The notes under the pieces are model-generated. The model ran no database searches. It saw only the letters and a program-made list of their open reading frames with translations, and was not told where the DNA came from. A program made the position numbers and the translations under genes. Shown piece after piece: positions 1-9,470 of a stretch of DNA of 50,560 bases. Each line of letters begins with the position of its first letter. The first letter of the stretch is position 1. The DNA is from Pelomyxa schiedti (lineage: Eukaryota; Evosea; Pelobiontida; Pelomyxidae), in contig JAHLWZ010000600.1 of NCBI GenBank assembly GCA_020536535.1, positions 993-51,552 on the forward strand, written 5' to 3'.

Positions 1-66
1 GAAATCGGGTTCTTTGATACAACAAAATCTGGGGAACTTCTCAATAGATTGGCAGATGATTCAGTT
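1..66 (+). pseudogene. ABC transporter (ABCB-type) transmembrane-domain fragment
   Basis: The first 66 bases read in frame 1 as a short peptide containing EIGFFD and SGELLNRLADD. In ABC-B exporters (MDR/TAP/ABCB10 type) this is the conserved intracellular coupling stretch of the transmembrane domain, normally E-I-x-F-F-D followed by T-G-E-L-L-N-R-L. The frame meets a stop at 67-69 and I see no continuing exon downstream on this strand. A gtttga at about 63 could be a splice donor, but no following exon with ABC features appears. The piece is cut by the window start, so the 5' part may exist upstream. The next ABC-like piece (74-295) lies on the other strand, which one intact gene cannot explain. 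The family is clear; the status as fragment, pseudogene or misassembly is inferred. Confidence 0.6.
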
Positions 67-73
67 TGACTGC

Positions 74-295
74 CTACAAGTTTTGACCATATGTACTAAT
101 AACAACAACAAAAAAGGCAGGGAAATAGGAGGGGCACTTGGGGAGAAGCAGGTTTGTCCCTGAGGCAATAAAAAGGAACACCAATCCCAGTGCGATCAGC
201 CACCATTCTTGCTTGAGCAGTGACCCAAACCTTGTAAGTGGAACGTGTTTCGTGTGTGTAATCTCCTGATTCTGAAAAAGCCAATAGTGAGACAA
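74..295 (-). pseudogene. N-terminal piece of an ABC transporter transmembrane domain
   Basis: The minus strand encodes a 73-residue frame whose middle reads RFGSLLKQEWW followed by a hydrophobic helix (LIALGLVFLFIASG) and NLLLPK. This resembles the first membrane helix of half-size ABC-B exporters, where a basic L-x-K/R-P/Q-E-x-W segment precedes helix 1 and the helix ends near L-x-L-P. After the lysine the frame enters what looks like an intron (a gtgcccc donor and two possible acceptors with pyrimidine runs). No continuing exon is found: the sequence below position 70 on this strand is the reverse complement of another ABC segment. The start codon at 293-295 is only the first in-frame ATG. 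The family call is moderate; the gene is not intact in this window. Confidence 0.5.
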
Positions 296-376
296 AACAG
301 TCTACAATTCACACATCATGCATCTCTACCTCCTCTTCTTCCCTGGAAGACGATGACTCACCCCCTCCAAGGTGCC

Positions 377-490
377 TCCACCCACGTGGCATCTGCGTTA
401 ATGCGAACTGATTTAAAAGAATGATCTCATCTCCTATCGGTGTGACTCACTTCCCGTTCCCTCAACCGGATTACATGTGCCACGTGGCAC
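377..490. promoter_or_regulatory. Paired CACGTG (E-box/G-box) sites upstream of the Sel1 gene
   Basis: Two CACGTG cores flanked by CC and GG lie at about 381-390 and 477-490. The second is a perfect 14-bp palindrome centred on CACGTG, about 94 bp upstream of the Sel1-gene ATG at 584. In other eukaryotes this core is bound by bHLH, bHLH-Zip or bZIP dimers. The sequence shows only the motif and its symmetry; regulatory function is an inference. Confidence 0.35.
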
Positions 491-583
491 CCAACATCAT
501 CCTCCAACACCCGGGTTCAGTTGATATGGAACCGCTGAAAGGAGGAAGTTCCCTCAATCAAAAAGGAAACCGAACACCATACC

Positions 584-1564
584 ATGGCCGACTTGTGAGT
601 TTCCCCTCCTCGTTCCCATCATCATGCATGTCGACTGGGGATTTACGCTCGTTGTTTCTCAAGGGAGACTGTGACGTTGGAGGCCCTGGGACTTGCCGCG
701 GAGGGCAAGTACGACGCCGCGTGCACCGTTTGCCGCTCGATGCTGCTCACACCCACGAAGCCCGAAGGCGTTCTCCACGTGGCCGCATTTCTGATTCTGA
801 GGTTCGTGTACCAGATCGACCCTGACGCCGTCATCGGCCGCGGGAAGTCCACCGCCGTCGACCCCAAGGAGGCCTACTACAAAAAGGCAGCTTCGGCCTC
901 TGTGGAATCGCGGAGGTTCTTCGCGGGTGTGCTATCTCGCGTGTGGAAACGGCACAAGCTCGCGGGTGACAGGCACCACACCGAGCTCAGTGCGCTGTGC
1001 ACTTACATGCTGGGGTGCATGTACTTCTGGCCAATCGGCGTGGCGAAGGACGTCAAGAAGGCGGTTATGCTGTACAGGACAGGCGCCGACGACGGGTACT
1101 CATGGTCACAGTTTGGCCTCGGGTGGTGCCTAGAGCATGGCCTGGGAACCACGGCCAATGCGGCCGAGGCATTTGAACTCTACAACATGGCGGCCCGAAA
1201 GGGGAATTCCGTGGCACAGGACAACCTCGGCTGGTGCTATGAGCATGGAATCGGGTGCCAAGCTGATGTGGAACAAGCCACCCGGTGGTACAAGACCGCT
1301 GCCGATTATGGTTCCCAGTCGGCACACGCCCATTTGGCTGACCTCTTGATCACACATAACCCAAGATCTTTGGAGGTGGTAGCCTCCCTGCGCAAGTCTG
1401 CAATGATGGGATGGCCCTATGCACAACTGAGGCTGTATGCCTGCTACAAAGACGGGTACACAACCAAAGATTCACGTGAGGCTCTGAGATGGTGTAGACT
1501 TGCCGCTTTTCAAGGGAGTGCACTGGCTATGGATATTATTAGAAAGGCTACTGCATCCTCGTAA
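584..1564 (+). CDS. Sel1-like repeat protein (about 303 aa)
   Basis: Two exons: 584-594 and 664-1564. The long frame has no ATG at its open start. An 11-nt exon (ATG plus eight bases, encoding M-A-D-L) followed by a GTGAGT donor at 595 and an acceptor CAAG ending at 663 restores one, and the reading phase closes exactly. The protein has helical repeats of Sel1/TPR-like type: A-x-x-x-L-G-x-x-Y/C-x-x-G-x-G followed by A-x-x-W/L-Y-x-x-A-A. The best copies are around residues 120-160 (GLGWCLEHGLG), 160-195 (NLGWCYEHGIG) and 195-225 (WYKTAADYG). Such repeats are scaffolds for protein-protein contacts; in other species they serve ER-associated degradation or signalling, and nothing here selects among these. 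No signal peptide is seen, so it is probably cytosolic. The first half is clearly more GC-rich than the end. Confidence 0.85.
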
Positions 1565-1944
1565 TTGTTGTACAAAAAACACAGAGCTTCTTTCATCTCT
1601 GGTCTTGGTTCTTTTCCCGGGATACTGCGGGTAGGAGCTCGCCAGTGTTCTTCTGGTAATCAAACAGTATTTCACATTGTTCCAAAATCCTGTTGCTGTG
1701 CCAGACCTTGTCCTTGTTACCTGTAGAAAAAAGCAGTTTTTCCTCAGCCACAAAACCACAATTGCTTTATTCACTCAGAGCAAGAAAGAGAACGTGTGTG
1801 ACAGTGAAGGCCACTTGTAGCAAGTAGTCAAGTCAATTCAACAACTGAAAATTCTCCCACTCCCTTTACTATTTCGGGAAACACATCAGGGAATGACATC
1901 CCCTCCCCGAACAAACGAAAAATAAATTAACCTGTAACGGTTTG
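1565..1944. other. Intergenic region between Sel1 gene and next gene
   Basis: About 380 bp separate two genes on the same strand. I see no conserved coding segment or RNA gene. The last 30 bases before the next ATG are AT-rich (AAAATAAATTAA around 1918-1930) and could hold a core promoter element close to the start codon. Confidence 0.4.
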
Positions 1945-4431
1945 ATGATGAACGGGAGGCAGTCATTTGAAGCCAACCCGCCACAATTCCTTGAGGAGCT
2001 CCTTACCAGGGCCATCGAGATCGTCCCACGTGACCCCGCCGTCGCCTTCGAGCCCGAGCCCGCGGCCGACCCCGAAGCGCCTCCTCCGAGCCCCCGCACC
2101 GCCGCCGCGGCGCGGCACCGCGCCCTTCGGAAGAGGGCCGCGCTGCAGGGCTACTTGGTGCACTACGACGTCCTGCCCGCGGTGACGAGCGCCGTCTCGT
2201 GGCTGCAGGACGACGACACCGCGTGGCACCTGGCCTGGGGCCAGCCGGACCGCCGCAGACTGGTCACCCGCGTCGCCGATATTATGGGAGTGCTTGCCGA
2301 CTGCGGCGACCGCTCCGTCGTCGTACTTTTCGCGCAGCTGGCGTGCGCAATCGCGTCGTTCGACCCGCTGTGGGACCTCCTGGGGCTGACCGAACTGACC
2401 CATAATGACAAAAGACTGCCCTGCATCGCCCTGATCTCCAGCGCCCTCGAGCACTGCCGGTTCCGGATGTCCGAATTCCCGTGCAAGTGCAGCTTGTGGC
2501 ACCGCGTCGTTCTCACCCCGGAATTCATCGACGAAATGTGCAGCTCCGTCGTCGCCATGGCCTCGATAGACGGCACACGCGTCCGCCTCAGGGACACAAT
2601 CGCAACCCTGACCAGCTTCCAGTGCTGCTGGCCGGTTCTGCGAAAATACCAGGACCAGTTGTCAAACCTTCTCGTGAGCTGCATGTCGGACCCGCTGTCT
2701 TGCGGCAAGGCCGTTCTTTCCGCCACCGACTTTGTAATTCACCAGGAGCTTCCGGACCTCGTCGCGGCCGTTACCAAGGAGTCATTGAAGCTTCTGTCGG
2801 ACCCGGACACGGACTCGGTTGTGTTCCATGAGTGCCTTACGATGTGGCAGGAGTTGTCACTGGCTAATAAGGAAATCGTTGTTGGGGTGTCGGGCAAACT
2901 GCTGGATGTGATTCTGGAGCGGCTGCCGAGCCTTACTGAATATGATTATGGGAGGACCAAGGCTACGAATACTGTATCTAGGATACTCGCGGCAAATAAG
3001 AACTTGTCAGCCAAAGTTGTTGAGTATGTGCAGCAGAACCATTACTCGGCTGAGAAGGAATTTCGAATTGCTGCTATATGTGCACTTTTTGCTTTGGCTC
3101 TAGCTGGAAACGAAATTGGAGAGACTCTTTTACTTGATGTGCTTTCTCTAGTCTTTGATGAAGACTCTGTATTGAGAGCTGCATCTATTAGGCTCTTTTC
3201 GGAAACGGTTTTGCGCTACTTGTCTTCCGTCTCTCTCCAAGCACTCTTTGAAAAATGTTGCACCCAATTATCTGTAGGGACACACATAAAGACCAACATT
3301 TTCGTATTCTTAAGACTGATAGAACACCAGCACGTTCCTGATGTACTCAAAAGCTTGAATGCCGTATTTGATTTTCTCCTCAGTCGCGATTTTGAATCTG
3401 ATGAAGAAGGTAGAGAGTTGCTAGAGGCAGTTGATAGAATTTCCCCACCACTCGTAACACCGGAGCAAGTTGAACTTGTGCAATACTCGTGCCATGACGG
3501 GGCAATTACTCCTCGACATTTCTGTCCTAGCATTGCCAATATTTATAGTTGCATTGTAAATGTAATTTCCTTATCGCCTTCTGATAACCGAATCAGGCTC
3601 TTGCAACTCTTTAGATCGTATATATGCAACTTGGATGAAGACCTTCTAATAGATCTCTTTGTTCAATGCTTTACATTATCAGCTTTTGGGGAGCATGATG
3701 TTGACTGGATAGCCTCTATTGTTGCAGAACAAAGGATGAAAATTAAGGAGATACTGCTGTGTGTATCCCTGGTGTCAGGAATTGTGCCTCTAGCGAAGTT
3801 GGTACTATCACCTGCAGTTGGAATCAACATAGAAACTAAACTGGCTGTACCGTTTCGTATCACCGCAACGAGAGGAATCAGGTCCGGTTGCATGACACCC
3901 TTACAAATAGTATCCAAATGGTCAACCACAAACTGGCACTCATTACTGCAATTAGTACTGGACAGCGGGGCAAACCCCAACAGAGAAAGTGAACCCTTTC
4001 TCAGGACAGTACTGGAAACTGTAATTGAAAGGGATGATCAAGCCAGCCTCAGACTTCTTTTCAGGCATGGTGCTTCTATCCCAGAGGGCCGTGGAAAAGA
4101 CATGATGGAATTCTGCACAAAGCGGAATTGTTTCTCAGCGGCGGAGTTTCTATGGCGGCAAGGAATTCTTCTTCCCCCGGAACACTCCACAACAAAGTAC
4201 CACTACATGTGCCACCCAGCCCATTGGTCCTACAAACACCACCGTGACTTCCCAGCCCTATTCCAGTCCATTATAGAAACCATCCTCACAGGGTGGTACC
4301 AGCACACCCACTACCATTCTGCCTATCAGCCGGATTCCCACATCAATTACACCAGACACCTTCTTGGACTTCTACCCCAGTCCATTCTGCTCCACTGCCT
4401 ATCATTCCTCCCACTACCACATACACTGTGA
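1945..4431 (+). CDS. Large helical-repeat protein with C-terminal ankyrin-like repeats (about 828 aa)
   Basis: A single long frame from ATG at 1945 to TGA at 4429-4431; no intron is needed. The N-terminal 80 residues are Pro/Ala/Glu-rich. Residues about 80-600 are alternating hydrophobic helices of HEAT/ARM character (for example CALFALALAG and LFSETVLRYL). Residues about 640-730 look like two or three degenerate ankyrin repeats: TPLQIVSKW, then LLQLVLDSGANPN, then LLFRHGASI. The last 80 residues are rich in His, Tyr and Pro. The likely role is a cytosolic scaffold; I cannot assign a process. GC content is very high to about 2750 and then drops sharply within the same frame. No close family member is recognised. 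Confidence 0.75.
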   Translation: MMNGRQSFEANPPQFLEELLTRAIEIVPRDPAVAFEPEPAADPEAPPPSPRTAAAARHRALRKRAALQGYLVHYDVLPAVTSAVSWLQDDDTAWHLAWGQPDRRRLVTRVADIMGVLADCGDRSVVVLFAQLACAIASFDPLWDLLGLTELTHNDKRLPCIALISSALEHCRFRMSEFPCKCSLWHRVVLTPEFIDEMCSSVVAMASIDGTRVRLRDTIATLTSFQCCWPVLRKYQDQLSNLLVSCMSDPLSCGKAVLSATDFVIHQELPDLVAAVTKESLKLLSDPDTDSVVFHECLTMWQELSLANKEIVVGVSGKLLDVILERLPSLTEYDYGRTKATNTVSRILAANKNLSAKVVEYVQQNHYSAEKEFRIAAICALFALALAGNEIGETLLLDVLSLVFDEDSVLRAASIRLFSETVLRYLSSVSLQALFEKCCTQLSVGTHIKTNIFVFLRLIEHQHVPDVLKSLNAVFDFLLSRDFESDEEGRELLEAVDRISPPLVTPEQVELVQYSCHDGAITPRHFCPSIANIYSCIVNVISLSPSDNRIRLLQLFRSYICNLDEDLLIDLFVQCFTLSAFGEHDVDWIASIVAEQRMKIKEILLCVSLVSGIVPLAKLVLSPAVGINIETKLAVPFRITATRGIRSGCMTPLQIVSKWSTTNWHSLLQLVLDSGANPNRESEPFLRTVLETVIERDDQASLRLLFRHGASIPEGRGKDMMEFCTKRNCFSAAEFLWRQGILLPPEHSTTKYHYMCHPAHWSYKHHRDFPALFQSIIETILTGWYQHTHYHSAYQPDSHINYTRHLLGLLPQSILLHCLSFLPLPHTL

Positions 4432-5330
4432 TCTGTCTGCCCCTCTCTTTCTGTGTTTTTGTACAATAGGTTCATTATCACCAATTCACATAAGAGTTTC
4501 AAAACTATTTTTTTTCATGTATTAATTCGTTTCTGTTGAATAGTGTGGGAAAAGAACAAGCTTTTTGAAAGCCAATGTGGGCAACTGGCTGTGTGGGGAG
4601 ATGGGTTGGTGTCAGTGGTGAGTATCCAGATGATAATAATTTTGATGAGACAACAACCTGAATGCCCATTGTTGCCTGTTGCTGGTTGGTTGTTGGTGAC
4701 TGGCCAAAAAATCCCACTCAATCAATGGCTGTGCGTTATGGGGTGGTGGTGTGAGTTGAGGGAGAGAAGGAGGAAGAAGAAGAAGAAGCCAAAAGAGGCA
4801 TTCTCCCACCACTACTACCACCCACCGCGCCCAACAGCAACAAACCACAATGCCCCAAAAAAGCAAAGGATTGTTGTGGTGGACAACCCACAATGGCTGT
4901 GCGTTATGGGGTGGTGGTGTGAGTTGAGGGAGAGAAGGAGGAAGAAGAAGAAGAAGAAGATGCCAAAAGAAGCATTCTCCCACCACTACTACCACCCACC
5001 GCGCCCAACAGCAACAAACCACAATGCCCCAAAAAAGCAAAGGATGGTGGGGGGGTCCACATGATGATGATGATGACGAAGACACAATGTAGACGATACA
5101 GCAATGTTACAGTATTATAAGTAGTAGTGCCGCGGAATATATGTGGCCTACCGTTGCTTTGTGTAGATTTTGTGGTTAGTGTTGCCGCTGTTTGTTGTAC
5201 TTTTTTTTGTTTTGATGTAATTTTTTCCCAGATACTATGGTTCAGATAATCAAAGGCGCGGGCAGATTTCCTTTGTGGTGGCCTGGCCGGGGCCGTTACT
5301 ACGAAGTCGGCTTTCTGGCACAGCAAGGAA
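4432..5330. other. Non-coding stretch carrying a tandem duplication
   Basis: No convincing gene. Apparent reading frames on both strands run through GGT/GAA/CCA-rich low-complexity sequence and are best seen as chance. The main structure is a direct duplication at 4723-5045, listed separately. A GAT microsatellite lies at about 5061-5077 and T-rich stretches at 5195-5230. Confidence 0.5.
4723..5045. repeat. Two-copy tandem direct repeat, about 150 bp per unit
   Basis: Bases 4723-4872 and 4891-5045 are near-identical, offset by 168 bp and separated by about 18 bp of purine/pyrimidine-mixed sequence. Both start with CAATGGCTGTGCGTTATGGG, contain a GAA-rich run, then CACTACTACCACCCACCGCG, and end with an A-run plus GCAAAGGA. 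The second copy has a slightly longer GAA run and an extra ATG triplet, as expected for recent duplication with microsatellite slippage. Confidence 0.85.
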
Positions 5331-7218
5331 ATGGAAGAAAACGGCGACGGACGATCTGACGTGTATCGTATTGAAGCAAAACAAGCCCCAAGCCTCCAGC
5401 AGATCTCCACCCTGTCAAGACGCAAGATGCCGCATAGTGACTGCCAAGCCCGAAGCGATGCTCCAGCACCAGATCTGCATGAACGCGCCAAGGCGGAGAG
5501 ACTGCAACTAGAAAAAGCGGCGGCCGCAACGGCGTCGGCAGATCCAGCTGCCGAGCGTCTGAGCGACAAAGAAAGCGATGGCGAGCGCGGCGGCGCCCCC
5601 CCCCATCTGCTGCGACAACACCACCAGAAACTGCAACTGCAACAATCACAACGCCTCTCTCGGTGGCGGTGGATGGCGCCCATAGCAGCAGCACCTGTTC
5701 ATCGGCGAACGGCGATAGCAATAGCGAGAGTGCAAGCGAATCTGGCAGGACTAACTTCGACGGGAAGCGCCAGCTCTTCAGGCAAAAAATGTAGTACTGG
5801 ACAATCCCTTCAAAACCTAACCAGTTCTCAGGTGAAACCGTTGCTCCTGTGACAATTGATGCTGGGACCGCAGAGATGCCATGCTGATCACTGTTACCAT
5901 TAACACAGACGCTAGAGGTGCAATTCACACGAGAAACTACGGCACACTTGGAAAGTGCGGCATATGTTCTTTGGGAATATGACGAGGTCAACATGTACCG
6001 CGTGTGGTTGAAGATTAAGAGTCCAGATGGTGGATTTGCATGGAGAGGAATGCTACGAATCCATGGCTCTTCTTGCCACCACACAGGTGACTTCAAACCA
6101 AATCACGAAGGCTGGGAAAACTGTTAAGCCCGAGGTCACCAAGTTCCGGTTTTGCCGCTTCTCGTGGACTGGTGTCTTCCACGTCACACATCTCGTGTCA
6201 TTGCCTCATGTAATCACATCCCTGTTAATCAGAACAGTCCTGTGACTCAAAATGCCTCTATGGGCCACAGGCCTTGCTCTCCAAGGTGTCACTTATCGTG
6301 GCAAACTTTAACGGTGAAGAACCTGTATTTGCCTGTAAGCCAAATGATCATGACCCTCTGATTGCAACACAGCTTGGCATCGCAATTTCTGTATGTGTTC
6401 TGGAAAAGTAATCTTACTGACCTCTTGTAATTACAGATGAAAGCAGGTTTTGCCTTCAAGAATCTCCAAGCATTCCTTGAAACATCTGATAAATGCTGCT
6501 ACTCAGGTTTCAATCATTTCCAGATCTCCTTCTGTTTCAATCCAGTGGCTATCAGATTAACTTTTCTCCTCTAGGTTTTCACACGTGTGTGTTAAAACCC
6601 CCCTTTCCTGGAAACGGAATTTCCACAGGAGAGCCTTGGTGGAGTATCAAGGATGAGCTGTTTACGTGTTCAATCATTGTTGCACATTCTAGAATCTCAT
6701 ATGAATGTGAAGGACTATGCCAGCATATGTGCAAGATTGGCGCCATACTGGTTTGAAGCTGAGAGCTGTACTGCTGTGGATGAACTTGTTTTCTAGAATC
6801 GCCTTTTGAAGGCAGAACTCTCACTGGCACCTCATCAACTCGAAGGACTTGCATGCAACACATTGTGGTATTCCAGAATTCCAGAGTGGATGCTTCACTC
6901 ACAAGTTGGAGCATCTTTCTGCCAACAGCCGACATACCCCCCAAAATCACATCCACCACCAAACTGGGAATTCCTCAAGCTATTCTTGCTCTTTGGGGAG
7001 GAGACAATACCCTCAGGGCCTATCAACAGAATTATTACTGTTGGGGGACCTCACCCTCACAGAGCTGCTTTACTGACTTGTCTGATATTCAAGAAAACCA
7101 ATGCAATTGTGAGACTCACCAAATTACCCACCCAGTCATTCAGGTGCACAAACCCCTTCAAGCTGCAGAAGTCATTAAGAAACCCAGTTCAAGACAGTTA
7201 CTCAGCATTGGGTTTTAG
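5331..7218 (+). CDS. Putative multi-exon gene, function unknown
   Basis: Several stretches look coding but are split among frames: a charged Ala/Gln-rich N-terminal part (5331-5850), a beta-rich part around 5918-6060 (SPDGGFAWRGMLRIHG), a part at about 6245-6390 (SLIVANFNGEEPVFACKPND), an exon starting at 6437 (MKAGFAFKNLQAFLET) after an acceptor TTACAG, and a part at 6790-7218 (TADIPPKITSTTKLGIP). Donors and acceptors suit a gene with 40-60 nt introns, for example GTATGT at about 6391. A nine-C run at about 5594 sits where the frame appears to slip. I do not recognise the family. The middle could be a beta-sandwich domain, but that is a guess. Exon boundaries are not settled, and parts may be non-coding. 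Confidence 0.35.
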
Positions 7219-7368
7219 GTTTTCCAAAAAACTCACATCTAAATTTCAGAAAAAGGTGGGGGACAAAGAGGACTGGAACCCATTCTATCCATGTTTCTTT
7301 TTCGGTGATTCAATCTTCATGCTCGTTTTGATGCATCCCCAACTGGTGCAGTGAGTGATGTGACGCCA

Positions 7369-8410
7369 ATGGACAACAAGGCCAAGTGGGTAGACTTAAA
7401 CAAAGTCGTTGGGCACTACGGTCTTTTGGCTGGCCACATATGCTTTCCCCCCCCGCCATTTTCCTCCCACATCCATCTTTTTTTTTTCCCCTATCCTGCT
7501 TTGTACTTATTGTTGCCAGGATTTTCAAGTAGAGGGTGCTTTGTGAAGATTGCATAACTTCCCTGTTCTTGTGGTAAGATTTGCGTGCCACTTATGTTAT
7601 TTTACTTGTTGTGCAGGTTGGAGCAGGCGGTCTTGGGTGTGAGCTTCTCAAGAACTTGGCTTTATCAGATTTTTGCAACATACACGTGATCGATATGGAT
7701 GCGATTGAGGTTCAACTTCTTAATGGCTTCATTGCCCTTAATCTTGCAAATACACAGTATTCGAACTTGAACAGACATTGTTTTATTCGGGTACTCACCC
7801 GTTTCATTCTCAATACACTTAATAAGGTACAGGGCAACAGACATAAAACGTCCCAAGGCTACCGTGGCTGCAGAGCTTATAAACAGGTGGGCGTTTTGTC
7901 CATCTATAATAAGGGTGGACGTGGCTTTACAATTAAGCCTTAGAAATTATCTACACTTCGTCCCAGGTGTATCACGGGAGCAAATGTAGTTCCACATGTA
8001 TTCATGGTGCATAGCAAGCCAGCTTCCTTTTATAAACAATTTAAGCTCGTAATTTCCGGCTTGGACTGTATTCCTGCTCGCAGGCATGTTCATCCATTTT
8101 GTTCAACTGAATAACTTCCTACAGGTGGCTAAATGACATGCTCTGCAGTCTTGTAGAACGGGACTCTGAAGGAAACGTTGATCCTTTTACAATCATTCCT
8201 CTTATTGACGGTGGCATGGAAGGGTTCAAAGGTCATGCAAGGATCATTCTTCCATACATCACTGCCTGCTTTGAGTGCACCATCGACGCCTTTCCCCCCA
8301 CAGGTAGATTCAGGTTCTTTGCACTTGCATTTACTTGTTCTCCAGACGAAATACCCTGTCTGTACTATAGCGTCAGAGCCACGTCTTCCGGAACACTGCA
8401 TCGAGTGGGC
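7369..8410 (+). pseudogene. UBA3: Degraded UBA3 (NEDD8-activating enzyme E1 catalytic subunit)
   Basis: Exons show the adenylation domain of UBA3: [16 protein letters not shown] (7617-7709), then SNLNR (from 7758), [18 protein letters not shown] (about 7845-7900), NVVPHVF to SGLDCIPAR (about 7970-8083), IPLIDGGMEGFKGHARIILP (8125-8303) and, from 8346, RLPEHCIEW with the active-site cysteine motif. In other eukaryotes UBA3 with APP-BP1 activates NEDD8 for cullin modification. Breaks are visible. The GGG run at the 7758 exon end or next acceptor, and the CCCCCC run at 8294-8299, each carry one base too many for the conserved frame, and the first exons do not join cleanly. After the active-site motif the remaining half of the enzyme (rest of the Cys domain and the ubiquitin-fold domain) is absent, replaced by unrelated sequence and a dispersed repeat. 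One intron (8084-8124) is GC-AG. It is a pseudogene or a badly assembled gene. Confidence 0.75.
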
Positions 8411-8669
8411 GTAACAGGTATTAAATGCCCCCTCACCAGCTCCAATACTTCAAATTGTGTGTGGTTTTCTTTCTCTATTGCCCAACTAACATTCAACCAG
8501 GCTGATTTGATGCGGTACTCTACAAAGTCATCTGGTGGAACAAAAAGGACACCAAAAAGGAAAGTCACACTGTTCTTCATTTCACTGTTCACTACAAAGA
8601 AAAGATGCACTGTTGTCCAGCCCACCTTTGATGGGGCCAAAGTTGGTGCAGTGGCTTGCAAAAGTCGTG

Positions 8670-8815
8670 AAGAAAAATCGCGGGTTCTCTGATGAGTAAA
8701 CAAATGCCGCGAAAGTTGTTAGGGATGGGGTTTCCTTGTTTGGGCTCCAACACACGAGTTGCCTGCGACTTTTCTGCAGCCAACACCACCCTTCCTCTGC
8801 CCAGTGCAATTTTTT
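8670..8815 (+). repeat. Dispersed repeat, segment A, copy 1
   Basis: This stretch begins near AAATCGCGGGTTCTCTGATG and ends in a poly-T after GCCCAGTGCAA. It recurs with a few mismatches at 12798-12838 (partial), 15540-15690 and 27866-28010. It starts shortly after the truncated UBA3 gene, so insertion of this element may have broken that gene. Confidence 0.8.
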
Positions 8816-8859
8816 TTTTTTGTCAAAATTTTTGTCACGACTTCAATTGACTGCGTGGA

Positions 8860-9470
8860 GTTGCCATGGAATAAGCAAGTACATTGCCGCTGTACACCAG
8901 TGCATACCAGGGTATTCCTTACCACCCGAGAAGATAAGGAGTATCCCGCCAGACATAAGGTCGTCAAGAAGGTACAAGTGAATGCGGAGGCTGCAGAAGG
9001 AACGCTGTATAATATAACACCTGCAGCTAATGTGAATTTGTGCATAGCCCCAGGAGTTGGAGCCAAGCTGAAGAAAGGAACTCTACCTATCTGTATCTCA
9101 ATCCCAAGCAAGAGACTGCAAGAATCCCTGCTAGAACTGTGCTAGCAACCACACAGACCATGACAGAAAAGGATATAGCGTTTCTAAATGTACAAGAAGA
9201 TTGCAGGCATACTGCAGCAGAACCAGGAGGCAAAACACAGGAAGAGAATCTGGGGTCTGAGTTCGACAAGTATGATTGGGACAAAGCATTAGGACATCTT
9301 ACAGTGGAGGAAGCACCAAAACTGTATTCGATTTTGGAGAGGTATAAAAAGCTTTTTGTGGAGAAGCTACATCCAGGTGAGCAAACAACACTCAGGAATG
9401 TGGCAGATCATACTATAGATACCGGGGAGGCTAAGCCAGTGTCAGCATACACTGGGGAGGGACCTGTTGT
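8860..9470 (+). mobile_element. Ty3/gypsy-type retrotransposon Pol remnant (region before the reverse transcriptase core)
   Basis: Two overlapping frames carry pieces typical of the stretch between protease and reverse transcriptase in Ty3/gypsy Pol: an all-beta linker (for example NITPAANVNL), then LYSILERYKKLF and DHTIDTGEAKPVS. The last matches the H-x-I-D-T-G-x-A-x-P-V entry to the reverse transcriptase domain. The catalytic core, RNase H and integrase do not follow; from about 9470 the sequence turns to T-rich non-coding DNA. The frame changes at about 9040-9150. This is a truncated, inactive remnant. Confidence 0.7.

Noticed and set aside
671-676. GTG start for the Sel1 gene
   Set aside because: An upstream ATG exon with a perfect GTGAGT donor restores a standard start in phase; non-ATG starts are not expected in such a nuclear genome.
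4723-5045. CRISPR-like array
   Set aside because: Only two long units, no short regularly spaced repeats, and the DNA is eukaryotic.
4543-5085. Protein-like frames on both strands over 4543-5085
   Set aside because: They translate GAA/GGT/CCA repeats and the tandem duplication; the composition is low complexity and no motif is present.
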